Source: an uncultured Caulobacterales bacterium (lineage in GTDB: Bacteria > Pseudomonadota > Alphaproteobacteria > Caulobacterales > Caulobacteraceae). Taken from it: a stretch of DNA of 64,000 nucleotides. The notes beneath the pieces were generated by a model, which saw nothing but the letters and a program-made list of their open reading frames with translations, did not search any database and was not told the origin of the DNA. Shown one piece after another: positions 23,308 to 31,764 of this stretch. The position numbers and the translations under genes were made by a program. The first letter of the stretch is position 1. The number at the start of each line of letters is the position of its first letter. Where the stretch lies: contig CAIOYC010000003.1 of the NCBI GenBank assembly GCA_903862425.1, forward strand, positions 1-64,000, read 5' to 3'.

Positions 23308-24230
23308 CAGGCGGTGGTAGCCGCCGGGACGAGAGCGCGGAAGGCATGGGGCAAGAATTTAACCTCGACCTCGTGCGGCAGACGGATGGGCTCGCCATCC
23401 AAGGTGGCGGGGATGGAGCCGCGAGCCCAGGCCTTCACCGATACGGCGGGCGAAACCGCCACGGCAGGGTCGTTTCGCCAGTCAGAGGTCAGGGCGTTGA
23501 AACCAAGTCGGAAAACCTCAGCCGCTCCCTTGGGATCCAGCGCCGCCGCCTCCAAAGCCGCCTCGTCGTGCAGGCGCCGTGAGATCAGCGGACACATCAG
23601 GCTGAGCGCTTCGGCCTTCCCCTCCTGCCCATTGTCGAGGCTGTAGTTGAGCGAGCCGCTGAAGGCCCGGCTGATGGCGGTGTGCGCCCGGGCGAAGGCT
23701 AGATCCATCCGGCCTTTGCGCATAGCTTCTCGTGCCCGCGCCCACAGGGCCGGAGCGCCGAGGATGGCGGCGACGTAGAAGGGGTGCCCATCCGCCTCGC
23801 CGCCCGACACCCAGCGGGCCTCCCCGTCGTTCAGTGACCGTTTTAGCGCTTCTTCCCAGCCAAGCTGACCATAGAGGGCATGGGGTAGCATGTTCATGGT
23901 GCCGCCGGGCAGGGGCATGACCAGGGGACCGTCTGGTCCGGCGCGCCGGGCGGTCATGGCGGCGGTGCCATCCCCCGCGAGGACGATGATGAGATCGGGC
24001 GCGGCGTCCACCGCCGCCCGCACGGCGCAGCTCAGATCACGTGCGCTGGCTTCGCAAACCCGAACGGCGAGGCCGTGCTGGGACAGGACGCGTTCTAAAG
24101 CCTCCGCCGCGCCAGGGCCTACGCTGCCGGAAAGGGGGTTCACTACCGCCTCAACCCGACGGATGCGTGGCTTCGACTCTGTACCGCTTGGCTTCTGGGG
24201 ATGGGTCATAAAGGTCGCGTCATCGGCCAT
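23307..24230 (-). CDS. Diacylglycerol-kinase-fold lipid kinase
   Basis: A 307-residue protein of the diacylglycerol/sphingosine kinase catalytic fold. VEAVVNPLSGSVGPGA opens the domain at about residue 25. LIIVLAGDGTAAMTARRAG is the nucleotide loop (AGDGT where most members have GGDGT), followed by MPLPGGTMNMLPHALYG. The C-terminal beta domain ends PATLDGEPIRLPHEVEVKFLPHAFRAL. It should phosphorylate a lipid at the membrane. I chose the ATG at 24230 (MADDATF) because the EcfG promoter at 24281-24305 implies a transcript start near 24273. Confidence 0.83.
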   Translation of the reverse strand: MADDATFMTHPQKPSGTESKPRIRRVEAVVNPLSGSVGPGAAEALERVLSQHGLAVRVCEASARDLSCAVRAAVDAAPDLIIVLAGDGTAAMTARRAGPDGPLVMPLPGGTMNMLPHALYGQLGWEEALKRSLNDGEARWVSGGEADGHPFYVAAILGAPALWARAREAMRKGRMDLAFARAHTAISRAFSGSLNYSLDNGQEGKAEALSLMCPLISRRLHDEAALEAAALDPKGAAEVFRLGFNALTSDWRNDPAVAVSPAVSVKAWARGSIPATLDGEPIRLPHEVEVKFLPHAFRALVPAATTA

Positions 24231-24280
24231 CGGGGCGCCATTCGGGTCCTGTTTCGCGGCTGAAACGGATTCAGATGCAC

Positions 24281-24305
24281 AACGACCGCCCGCGGGGCCT
24301 GTTCC
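24281..24305 (-). promoter_or_regulatory. EcfG promoter of lipid kinase operon
   Basis: Minus strand GGAAC (24305-24301), 16 nt spacer, CGTT (24284-24281). It stands only 19 nt from a divergent EcfG promoter on the plus strand. Confidence 0.8.
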
Positions 24306-24324
24306 TCGATGATACAGCTTGACG

Positions 24325-24349
24325 GGAACCGTGACCTTGCGGCCACGTT
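24325..24349 (+). promoter_or_regulatory. EcfG promoter of Tyr-rich lipoprotein gene
   Basis: GGAAC at 24325-24329, 16 nt spacer, CGTT at 24346-24349. The leader to the ATG at 24380 would be about 20 nt and contains AGAGGA. Confidence 0.85.
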
Positions 24350-24379
24350 GCATGGGGCGCATGGCGCGAGAGGAATCGA

Positions 24380-24697
24380 ATGGGTCGCTGGCGTATCTTG
24401 GCGATGGTGAGTTTGGCCGTCATGGCGGCGGGCTGTGCGTCGGGTCATCATCCCGAAGTGGCAATCCCGCCTCCACCCCCGCCCCCTCCAGCAGGGTATC
24501 ATGTCAATGGGACCGGACCGGTGACGCCGCCGCGCACGGCCACGTCCGGCTCAGCTGCTTCTTCGACGACCGCTCAGACGACAACGGTAGTCCGCTCGGG
24601 CCACCGGCAATATTTCGATCAGCGCCGCAAACGCTATTATTACTTCGACCCGGCCCGACGGGCCTATTACTGGGAAGACGGCACGCCTAAGGGCTGA
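24380..24697 (+). CDS. Tyr-rich lipoprotein
   Basis: A 105-residue lipoprotein: signal MGRWRILAMVSLAVMAAGC with lipobox, a run of eight prolines (about 30-37), a Ser/Thr-rich linker, and a C-terminal basic-aromatic block (RQYFDQRRKRYYYFDPARRAYYWEDGTP). The aromatic block might contact peptidoglycan or polysaccharide, but no family is recognised. It is driven by its own EcfG promoter and lies 17 nt upstream of the OmpA-like gene. Confidence 0.7.
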   Translation: MGRWRILAMVSLAVMAAGCASGHHPEVAIPPPPPPPPAGYHVNGTGPVTPPRTATSGSAASSTTAQTTTVVRSGHRQYFDQRRKRYYYFDPARRAYYWEDGTPKG

Positions 24698-24714
24698 CGT
24701 TAAGGGAGGCCGGG

Positions 24715-25170
24715 ATGCGGTCATCATGGAAGCTCGCGAGCTCGGCGGCTCTGGCGCTGATTGCCGCCGGCTGCGCCACCGAACCGATGCGCAAAACGCC
24801 CGCGTCCGTAGCTGTGGTCTCGGGCTGCGCCGACTTCAGCTATCCAATCTATTTCGAGAAGGGCTCGGACCAGTTGACCGCCGCCGCCCGCGCCGTCGTG
24901 GACTCAAGCGTCAAGCAGGTTCACGGCTGCAAGGTGACCAAGGTGGAGGTGCTAGGTCTGGCCGATGCAGACGGCGGCAAACAGCGCAATCTGGAACTCT
25001 CCCGTCGTCGCGCGTCGAACGTGGCCAAGGCGCTGGCCGGCGAGGGCATGCCGACCCCGGCCTTCGATATCGACGCCATAGGCGAGCTCGGCGCCAGGGC
25101 GCTCGATGGCAAGCCCGAACCCCTGCGCCGCCGTACCGAAGTGGTCATCCACGCCGAACCTGCGCGATAA
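24715..25170 (+). CDS. OmpA-domain lipoprotein
   Basis: A 151-residue lipoprotein with lipobox LIAAGC. The OmpA/MotB peptidoglycan-binding domain shows IYFEKGSDQLTAAARAVVDSSV, VEVLGLADADGGKQRNLELSRRRASNVAKAL, and RRRTEVVIHAE at the end. It would anchor the outer membrane to peptidoglycan. It follows the Tyr-rich lipoprotein closely and probably shares its EcfG-driven transcript. Confidence 0.85.
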   Translation: MRSSWKLASSAALALIAAGCATEPMRKTPASVAVVSGCADFSYPIYFEKGSDQLTAAARAVVDSSVKQVHGCKVTKVEVLGLADADGGKQRNLELSRRRASNVAKALAGEGMPTPAFDIDAIGELGARALDGKPEPLRRRTEVVIHAEPAR

Positions 25171-25420
25171 TATCTTCAACGCCGCGCGTCCCGGCTTTCG
25201 TCGGGACGGGCGGCATGCGCCGACGTTCGTATTTCAACGAAGTTGTGAGTGGGGTGTGAGGGCGGCAGGCCGAATGTGTCGGCCTATGTCGGGGGGGGCG
25301 TCGCCGCCCTCACGATCACATAACCACGAAGCCTGAGCCGGGTTCCGGGCGCGCGCGGCTTTTCGCGACTTTTTTGCCGCGTCCCGAAATGTGTCGTCCG
25401 TGCACCCAACCTTGGCCCTA

Positions 25421-25445
25421 GGAACAGGTCAGGCGTGCAGGCGTT
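25421..25445 (+). promoter_or_regulatory. EcfG promoter of small membrane protein
   Basis: GGAAC at 25421-25425, 16 nt spacer, CGTT at 25442-25445. The start codon follows 24 nt later with CGGAGG at 25456-25461. Confidence 0.85.
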
Positions 25446-25469
25446 TGCTGGGTAACGGAGGACGACACC

Positions 25470-25715
25470 ATGACCGACTATCGGCCGACTTCATCCACTC
25501 CCGGCCCTCTCGACCAGCACGTAGGCGAGGTCGTCCCGGAAGAACAGGCCAAGCAGGGCCGCCGCGGCCTGCACATGCTCGCCGTGCTTGGCGCCTCGCT
25601 TGTGTTGGTGCTGGCGGCGTTCGCAGGCATCTTCGGTTATCATGCGCACTCGACTTCCGACGCGACCAAGGCCGACGCCGTGCAGCGCACCGCCGGCGTA
25701 GCGCACGACAGCTAA
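25470..25715 (+). CDS. Small single-pass membrane protein
   Basis: An 81-residue protein with a hydrophilic N terminus (about 1-32), one transmembrane helix (MLAVLGASLVLVLAAFAGIFGYHA) and a short periplasmic tail. No family is recognised. The ATG has a clear CGGAGG site, and an EcfG promoter lies directly upstream, so it is expected to be a general-stress gene. It converges with nrdB. Confidence 0.7.
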   Translation: MTDYRPTSSTPGPLDQHVGEVVPEEQAKQGRRGLHMLAVLGASLVLVLAAFAGIFGYHAHSTSDATKADAVQRTAGVAHDS

Positions 25716-25753
25716 GGCAAGAACATAAGGGGTGGCGGCAATCCCGTCGCTGC

Positions 25754-26794
25754 CTACTCGGCCGGAAGAGTGTTCTCGGCGCGCTTGCTCATCATGGCGT
25801 CGAAATTGGTCCACACACCATCCCCGCCGTGCCATTGCCCGCGGGTGGCGGCTTTGGAATATTCCGTCGCGCGCGCCTCGAAGAAATTGGCGTGCTCCAC
25901 ACCCGACAGCATCGACTGCAACCAGGGCAGCGGGTTTTCCTGCACGCCGTAAATCTCCGGCAGGTGCAGTTGCCGCAGACGCCAGTCGGCGATGAAACGG
26001 ATATAGCCCTTGATGTCGTCAGGGGTCATGCCTTGCACCTCACCGGCCTCGAAGGCGAGGTCGATGAACTTGTCTTCCAGCATCACCACGTGGCGGCAGT
26101 TCTCGACGATGTCGTCGGCCACGCTCTTGGTCACGCAGCCCGTCTCCTTGGCGAAGGCGTGATAGAGCTTGATCATCCCCTCGCAGTGCAGGCTCTCGTC
26201 GCGCACCGACCAGCTGACGATCTGGCCCATCCCCTTCATCTTGTTGAAGCGGGGAAAGTTCATCAGCATGGCGAAGCTGGCGAACAGCTGCAGCCCCTCG
26301 GTGAAGGCGCCGAACATGGCGAGCGTGCGGGCGATGTCGGCATTGGTCTCCACGCCAAACGTCTGCATGTAATCGTGCTTGGCCTTCATCGCCTCGTACT
26401 GGGTGAAGGCGCTGAACTCCGCTTCCGGCATGCCGATGGTTTCGAGCAACAGGGCGTAGGCGGCGATGTGGATCGTCTCCATGTTGCTGAAGGCGCTCAG
26501 CATCATCTTGACTTCGGTGGGTTTGAAGACGCGCGCGTAGCGCTCCATGTAGTTGTCGTTCACCTCCACATCGCTCTGCGTGAAGAAGCGGAAGATCTGC
26601 GTCAGCAGGTTGCGTTCGCGGTCATTCAGCTTGGTCGCCCAGTCCTTGCAGTCCTCGCCGAGGGGCACTTCCTCTGGCATCCAATGGACCTGTTGCTGCT
26701 TCTTCCAGAACTCGTGCGCCCACGGATAGCGGAACGGCTTGTAGGCGTGGCTGGGGGTCAGGAGGCCCGGCAGGGCGAGGATCGGTGCAGCCAT
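25754..26794 (-). CDS. nrdB: Ribonucleotide reductase class Ia, beta subunit
   Basis: A 346-residue R2 protein. The di-iron ligands and radical Tyr are visible: Asp in FTQSDVEVND, then METIHIAAY with Glu, His and the Tyr four residues after His, as in class Ia enzymes. Ligands later in the chain lie in RDESLHCEGMIKLYHAF. The C terminus (KRAENTLPAE) would bind the alpha subunit. The start at 26794 gives MAAPILALPG; longer in-frame starts run into non-family sequence. The alpha subunit gene nrdA is not in this window. Confidence 0.92.
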   Translation of the reverse strand: MAAPILALPGLLTPSHAYKPFRYPWAHEFWKKQQQVHWMPEEVPLGEDCKDWATKLNDRERNLLTQIFRFFTQSDVEVNDNYMERYARVFKPTEVKMMLSAFSNMETIHIAAYALLLETIGMPEAEFSAFTQYEAMKAKHDYMQTFGVETNADIARTLAMFGAFTEGLQLFASFAMLMNFPRFNKMKGMGQIVSWSVRDESLHCEGMIKLYHAFAKETGCVTKSVADDIVENCRHVVMLEDKFIDLAFEAGEVQGMTPDDIKGYIRFIADWRLRQLHLPEIYGVQENPLPWLQSMLSGVEHANFFEARATEYSKAATRGQWHGGDGVWTNFDAMMSKRAENTLPAE

Positions 26795-26938
26795 CGGGTA
26801 CGCCCTTCGAGAATCGGAAAACCACCAGCGTCGTCCCAGAACCTTATCAGGTCCTTTACATGATGTGGTGATGCATGGTGTCGCGGTCCACAAGATATGG
26901 TTACATATGCACAGGTGCGCCTAGGTCAGTAGCTCGTC

Positions 26939-27334
26939 TCAGTTGGTCAGGATGGAGCCTATCAGTAACTTCGCACCCGGCCGGCCGAGCGTCCTATCCA
27001 CCGCCCGCTGAAGCTGGATGGAGATGATGTCCGGATTGGGCGCCTGTCCGGGACCCAAGGTTGGGGCATAGGTCAGCATTTCGCGCGTAAAGGCGTCGCG
27101 CAACAGGGGAATGGATTCCTGCGCCCGCTTGCGCAGGCCCGCGTCTGGCACGTCGATCCCAACCTCGATGGTCAGGACGCCGAGCCGCCGGTCGGGGCGC
27201 AGCACCGACGTGGTCAGGGTCGGCAGCTGGATGAAGCTCTCCCCGCCGCCCTTCTTCTTCTCGGTCTTCTCCGCCGCACGCGCGGTGGTCGCGACAAGCG
27301 CGAAGGTAGCGAGAATGACGGCGCGACGAAGCAT
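26939..27334 (-). CDS. Exported FliL-like/Tat-signal protein
   Basis: A 131-residue exported protein with signal MLRRAVILATFALVATTARA. A Lys-rich spacer is followed by a domain beginning SFIQLPTLTTSVLRPDRRLGVLTIEVGIDVPD. This domain resembles the C-terminal part of FliL-type proteins (a strand followed by RDAFTREML and a helix) but lacks the FliL membrane anchor. No flagellar genes lie nearby. Function uncertain. Confidence 0.6.
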   Translation of the reverse strand: MLRRAVILATFALVATTARAAEKTEKKKGGGESFIQLPTLTTSVLRPDRRLGVLTIEVGIDVPDAGLRKRAQESIPLLRDAFTREMLTYAPTLGPGQAPNPDIISIQLQRAVDRTLGRPGAKLLIGSILTN

Positions 27335-27430
27335 GCCCCATGCTGACCCTCCGCCCGCGGAAGGGCAAGGGCGCGGCGCGTGATCGGGTCGAGAGAAACG
27401 GAATGCAGATAGGGGAGTGCGAAAGAAGGT

Positions 27431-28702
27431 TTAGCGCACCGGCTTTGGCGGGTTAACCGAGAGGTCCATCAGCAGGCGGGTGAGCATATAGAGACGGGGG
27501 GTGACGGTAGTGAGGTCGACCCACTCTTTGTCGGAGTGGAAACCGCCGCCCACCGGGCCGAGGCCGTCGAGGGTGGGGGTACCCGCCGCCTGGGCCATGG
27601 CCGACTCCGACGCGCCGCCGTTGCCGCCAAAGGTGAGCGTGCGGCCGATCTCGCTGTAGAACCCGGCGGCGCGCCTCGCCAAGGCGTCGGTAGCGGGATT
27701 GTTGGCCAGCGGCGGATAGGCGTGTTCGCGGGTGACGGCGACGGTCGTGTCGGGCACGACGGTGCTGGCTGCGGCGGCCTTCAGAGTCGCCTCCACCTTG
27801 TCGAGATCGGCCACGTCGCGCACGCGGACATTGACCTGGGCCTCCGCGTCCTCGGGGATGATGTTGTTCCGCGATCCGGCCTTGATGATCGTCAGATTGG
27901 CGGTCAGGCCGTCGCCGACATGGGGGAGGGTATCAACGGTCTGCAGCTGGTGGATCAACTCCACCGCCGCGTTGCGCCCGTCCTGCGGGGCGACGCCGGC
28001 ATGGGCGGCGCGACCCTTTACGTCGATGTGGAAGGTGGTCGAGCCTTTGCGCCAGACGGTGATCACGTCCGGGGCGTCGCCGGGCTCCATGTTGAGCTCC
28101 ACGTCGTGGGTCTTGACCAGCTTCTCGATCAGGCCGCGCGTTCCGGGCGAGCCGCGCTCTTCGGAGGTCTCGATCAGAAAGGTGATCTTGCCATACTTGC
28201 TGAAGCCCGCGTCGTGCAGGATCTTGAGCGCCGTCAGCGCCTCGATCACGCCGCCCTTCTCGTCGCCGACGCCCGGGCCGTGCACCTTGTCGCCTTCGAT
28301 CTTGAACGGCCACTTGGCCACCGTGCCGGGGCCGAACACGGTATCGATGTGGGCGATAATTAGAATGCGCGCCTTGCCGGCGCCGGTGAAGGTGGCGACG
28401 GTGTTCTCGGGCAGGCCCGGCTCCTCGGCGGGGATGGACTCGATGGTGGCGCCGAGGGATTTCAGCTTGGGGATCAGGACGGCGGCGACCTTCCGTCCGC
28501 CCTCTACGTCGCCGGTGCCGGAGTCGATGTTGACGATCTCCTCCCACACCTTGAGCTGGTCCTGGCGGATGGCCTCGGCGGCGGACCAGACCTTGTCGTC
28601 GCGGCCCGCCTTTAATGGGGCGGGCTTCATCGGCGCGGCATGCGCCGTGGAGACGAGCAAAGCCGTCGCGCTGGCCAGCAGGATGATCTTCGATGCGCGC
28701 AT
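27431..28702 (-). CDS. M20 glutamate carboxypeptidase-like hydrolase
   Basis: A 423-residue exported M20 zinc peptidase with signal MRASKIILLASATALLVSTAHA. Metal and catalytic motifs are LIIAHIDTVFGPGT, GPGVGDEKGGVIEAL, IETSEERGSPGTRG (Glu base) and MEPGDAPD, with the terminal His in GPVGGGFHSDKEW. It belongs to the glutamate carboxypeptidase (CPG2-like) group and would cleave C-terminal glutamate or a dipeptide in the periplasm. The dimerisation domain lies at about 220-330. Confidence 0.85.
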   Translation of the reverse strand: MRASKIILLASATALLVSTAHAAPMKPAPLKAGRDDKVWSAAEAIRQDQLKVWEEIVNIDSGTGDVEGGRKVAAVLIPKLKSLGATIESIPAEEPGLPENTVATFTGAGKARILIIAHIDTVFGPGTVAKWPFKIEGDKVHGPGVGDEKGGVIEALTALKILHDAGFSKYGKITFLIETSEERGSPGTRGLIEKLVKTHDVELNMEPGDAPDVITVWRKGSTTFHIDVKGRAAHAGVAPQDGRNAAVELIHQLQTVDTLPHVGDGLTANLTIIKAGSRNNIIPEDAEAQVNVRVRDVADLDKVEATLKAAAASTVVPDTTVAVTREHAYPPLANNPATDALARRAAGFYSEIGRTLTFGGNGGASESAMAQAAGTPTLDGLGPVGGGFHSDKEWVDLTTVTPRLYMLTRLLMDLSVNPPKPVR

Positions 28703-28786
28703 GATGGCCCTCCATGGGCCGGCGCGCGTTGCGTGCGTGAGGCCCTTCGTCTATCCCGAGGCGAGCAACAGAGCGACGATTGACCG

Positions 28787-29773
28787 ATGACGCAAGCCCT
28801 GACCACGCCTGGCCTGGTGACCGTGTTCGGCGGCTCCGGATTCCTCGGGCGATACGCCGTGCGCGCCCTGGCCAAGGATGGCTGGCGCATCCGCGTGGCG
28901 CTGCGCCGTCCGCACCTGTCGCCCGAGCTTCGGGTGATGGGGGATGTGGGCCAGATCGAGCTTTATCAGGCCAATGTCCGCTACCAGCACTCCATCGAGG
29001 AGGCGCTGGACGGCGCCGACGCGGTGGTGAATCTGATTGGAGCCCTTTACGAAACCGGGCCGCAGAGCTTCGCCGCGCTTCAGGTAGACGCTCCCCGCAT
29101 GATCGCCGAGGCCGCCGCGGCTCGGGGCATTGCGCGGATGGTCCAGGTCTCCGCCATCGGCGCGGATGCCTCGAGCCCTTCTGCCTATGCGCGGACGAAG
29201 GCGGCAGGCGAGGCGGCGGTGCGCATGGCCATCCCCACCGCCACCATCTTCCGCCCTTCCATCGTGTTCGGCGAGGAAGACCAGTTCTTCAATCGCTTCG
29301 CCGCCATGGCTGGCTTGTCGCCGGTGCTGCCGCTGATTGGCGGCGGGACCAGCCGCATGCAGCCCATTTATGCGGGCGATATCGGCGCGGCGATTCGCGT
29401 GGCGCTAAGTTGGCCCGAGGCTATGGGCAAGACCTATGAACTCGGCGGCCCCGCGGCCTATACGTTCAAGGAGCTGATGCAGATCATGCTTCGCGAGATC
29501 GGACGCAAGCGTGTACTGTTGCCAGTACCCGGCCCAGCTGCCGACGTTCTGGCGATCGCCGGTGACGTGGTGGCCAAGATCGGGTTTCCGCCGCCGCTGA
29601 CAAGCGACCAGCTGAAGATGCTGCAGGTCGATAATGTGGCGGGGCCGGGGTCGCTTGGCCTCAAGGACCTGCAGATCGAGCCCACCGCGCTTGAAGCGGT
29701 CCTACCGACATACCTGTGGAAATATCGCGTCGGCGGGCAATTCGCACCGATGGAAATGACCACAGCACAATAG
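28787..29773 (+). CDS. NDUFA9-like NAD(P)-binding protein
   Basis: A 328-residue atypical short-chain dehydrogenase of the complex I NDUFA9 group. The dinucleotide motif is VTVFGGSGFLGRYAVRALAKDGWRIRVALRR. Also visible are VNLIGALYETG, VSAIGADASSPSAYARTKAAGE (Tyr/Lys retained) and RPSIVFGEEDQFFNRFAAMA. In alphaproteobacteria it is often a stand-alone gene linked to ubiquinone or complex I function. It is transcribed divergently from the M20 gene. Confidence 0.85.
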   Translation: MTQALTTPGLVTVFGGSGFLGRYAVRALAKDGWRIRVALRRPHLSPELRVMGDVGQIELYQANVRYQHSIEEALDGADAVVNLIGALYETGPQSFAALQVDAPRMIAEAAAARGIARMVQVSAIGADASSPSAYARTKAAGEAAVRMAIPTATIFRPSIVFGEEDQFFNRFAAMAGLSPVLPLIGGGTSRMQPIYAGDIGAAIRVALSWPEAMGKTYELGGPAAYTFKELMQIMLREIGRKRVLLPVPGPAADVLAIAGDVVAKIGFPPPLTSDQLKMLQVDNVAGPGSLGLKDLQIEPTALEAVLPTYLWKYRVGGQFAPMEMTTAQ

Positions 29774-29843
29774 TCCACTCACAGGACCACTAGTAGGGAG
29801 CCCGTTCAGTCGATGAGGTTAAGATGGGCATTTTCAGGCTTGT

Positions 29844-29862
29844 TGGTCCACTAGGGGGACCA
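29844..29862 (+). repeat. Short hairpin in gltD leader
   Basis: TGGTCC (29844-29849) pairs with GGACCA (29857-29862). A related GGACCACTAG word lies upstream near 29783. The 159-nt gap before gltD holds no gene; the hairpins could be leader control or coincidence. Confidence 0.35.
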
Positions 29863-29932
29863 TGTGCTGGTATGGGGTTAAACTTACCCTTATAGGGCCG
29901 CTCTACCGACCTTTGCGGGTGGAGGATTGTCC

Positions 29933-31372
29933 TTGGCCGAGCGGATGCTGAAATTTACGACTGTTGCGCGCTCGGGTCCGCCCAAACGCGAGGCGGATCT
30001 GCGCACCGGCGACTTCCAGGAAATTTACGGCGAGTACGGCGAGCCCATGGCGGCCGAGCAGTCGGCGCGCTGCTCGCAGTGCGGCATCCCGTTCTGCCAG
30101 TCGCACTGCCCGCTGCACAACAACATCCCCGACTGGCTGCGCATGACCGCCGAGGGACGGACGCGCGAGGCCTATGAACTGTCCGCCGCCACTTCCACCA
30201 TGCCCGAAGTCTGTGGCCGCATCTGTCCACAGGACCGGCTGTGCGAAGGCTCGTGCGTGATCGAGCAGGCGGGCTTCGGCACCGTCACCATCGGCTCTGT
30301 TGAGAAGTACCTCACCGACACGGCTTGGGCCGAGGGTTGGGTACAGCCGCTGAAGCCCATGCGGGAGAAGGCCCAGTCGGTGGGCATTATCGGCGCGGGT
30401 CCGGCGGGCCTCTCGGCGGCGGAAGTGCTGCGCGCCAAGGGCTACACGGTCACCGTGTATGATCGGCACGACAGGGCCGGCGGCCTGCTCATCTACGGCA
30501 TCCCCGGCTTCAAGCTGGAAAAGGAAGTGGTGGAGCGCCGCACCCGCCGCTTGGCCGAAGGCGGGGTCAATTTCCGCCTGAGCTGCGAGGTCGGACGCGA
30601 CATCACCCTGGCCGACCTGCGCGCGCGCCACGACGCGGTGCTGATCGCCACCGGCGTCTACAAGGCCCGCGAAGTCAGCGTGCCCGGCGGCGGCTCGGCG
30701 GGCGTCACCGCGGCGCTGCCCTATCTGATCGCCGCCAACCGCGCCGACCTTGGCGACGTCCTGGCCAAGGGTTCCGACAAGCTCCACGCCAAGGACAAGG
30801 ACGTGGTCGTCGTCGGCGGCGGCGATACGGCCATGGACTGCGTGCGCACGGCTGTTCGCCAGGGCGCGCGCTCGGTCACCTGCCTCTACCGCCGCGACCG
30901 CGCGAATATGCCGGGCTCCTTCCGCGAGGTGACCAATGCGGAGGAGGAGGGAGTGCGCTTCGAATGGCTGGCCGCCCCGCGCTCGCTGCACGGCGACGCC
31001 GAGGGTGTGTCGGGCGTGCGGGCCATCCGCATGCGCCTTGGCCCGCCCGACGCCACCGGTCGCCGCGCGCCCGAGGAAGTGCCCGGCGCAGATTTCGACC
31101 TGCCGGCCCAGATGGTCATCAAGGCCCTCGGCTTCGATCCCGAAGAACTTGTCTCAATGTGGTCGGCGCCCGAACTGAAGGTGTCCAAGTGGGGTACGGT
31201 GAAGGCCCACCTATCCACCATGATGACGTCGATGGATGGCGTGTTCGCCGCCGGTGACATCGTGCGCGGCGCTTCGCTGGTGGTGTGGGCGATCCGCGAC
31301 GGCATGGATGCCGCCACGGCCATCGACGCTCATTTGGCGGCCAAGACGCGGCCCCTGCTGGCGGCGGAATAG
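29933..31372 (+). CDS. gltD: Glutamate synthase small subunit
   Basis: A 479-residue beta subunit of NADPH-dependent glutamate synthase. The N-terminal Fe-S cysteines are CSQCGIPFCQSHCPLHNNIPDW and CGRICPQDRLCEGSC. The FAD fold is VGIIGAGPAGLSAAEVLRAKG near 145, the NADPH fold VVVVGGGDTAMDC near 285, and a closing FAD motif VFAAGDIVRGASLVVWAI. It passes electrons from NADPH to GltB. The start is TTG at 29933 with GGAGG seven bases upstream. A small VOC gene follows before gltB. Confidence 0.94.
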   Translation: MAERMLKFTTVARSGPPKREADLRTGDFQEIYGEYGEPMAAEQSARCSQCGIPFCQSHCPLHNNIPDWLRMTAEGRTREAYELSAATSTMPEVCGRICPQDRLCEGSCVIEQAGFGTVTIGSVEKYLTDTAWAEGWVQPLKPMREKAQSVGIIGAGPAGLSAAEVLRAKGYTVTVYDRHDRAGGLLIYGIPGFKLEKEVVERRTRRLAEGGVNFRLSCEVGRDITLADLRARHDAVLIATGVYKAREVSVPGGGSAGVTAALPYLIAANRADLGDVLAKGSDKLHAKDKDVVVVGGGDTAMDCVRTAVRQGARSVTCLYRRDRANMPGSFREVTNAEEEGVRFEWLAAPRSLHGDAEGVSGVRAIRMRLGPPDATGRRAPEEVPGADFDLPAQMVIKALGFDPEELVSMWSAPELKVSKWGTVKAHLSTMMTSMDGVFAAGDIVRGASLVVWAIRDGMDAATAIDAHLAAKTRPLLAAE

Positions 31373-31374
31373 CC

Positions 31375-31764
31375 ATGAGCGAGACACCCAATGTCGGCGC
31401 CTTCGCCATCGTGCCCTCGAACGACCTCGAGGCGGCGGTTTCGTTCTGGGAACGGCTCGGCTTCACCCATACCAATACCGTGCCGGAATATCGAATCATG
31501 CAGGGCTGGGGCTGCGAGGTTCATCTGATCCAGGCCGGCGCGCCGCCCTGGAACGTGCCTGAGGAGCACAACCCGTTCGGCGTCTTCATCCGCACCCCGC
31601 AGGTTGATGAGATCGCCGCTTTGGTGGACGACCTGATTATCCGCCCAGGCGGCATCCTGCGCCACCGCGAATGGGGCCTGTACGAAGTCGGCATCGCCGG
31701 TCCAGACGGCCTGCTCGTTCGCATCGGCTGGCCCTCACGCCTGATGAAAAGCGACGACCAATGA
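31375..31764 (+). CDS. VOC/glyoxalase-fold protein in glt operon
   Basis: A 129-residue vicinal-oxygen-chelate protein: AIVPSNDLEAAVSFWERLGFTHT, IMQGWGCEVHLIQAG, and LYEVGIAGPDGLLVRIGWP, with His and Glu placed as in bleomycin-resistance or glyoxalase-like proteins. It starts 3 nt after the gltD stop and its stop overlaps the gltB ATG (ATGA), so the three genes are translated together. Why a VOC protein is inserted here is unclear. Confidence 0.82.
   Translation: MSETPNVGAFAIVPSNDLEAAVSFWERLGFTHTNTVPEYRIMQGWGCEVHLIQAGAPPWNVPEEHNPFGVFIRTPQVDEIAALVDDLIIRPGGILRHREWGLYEVGIAGPDGLLVRIGWPSRLMKSDDQ

Noticed and set aside
25391-26863. 490-codon plus-strand frame over nrdB
   Set aside because: His/Gln/Val-rich antisense of nrdB; the small stress gene at 25470 and nrdB explain the region.
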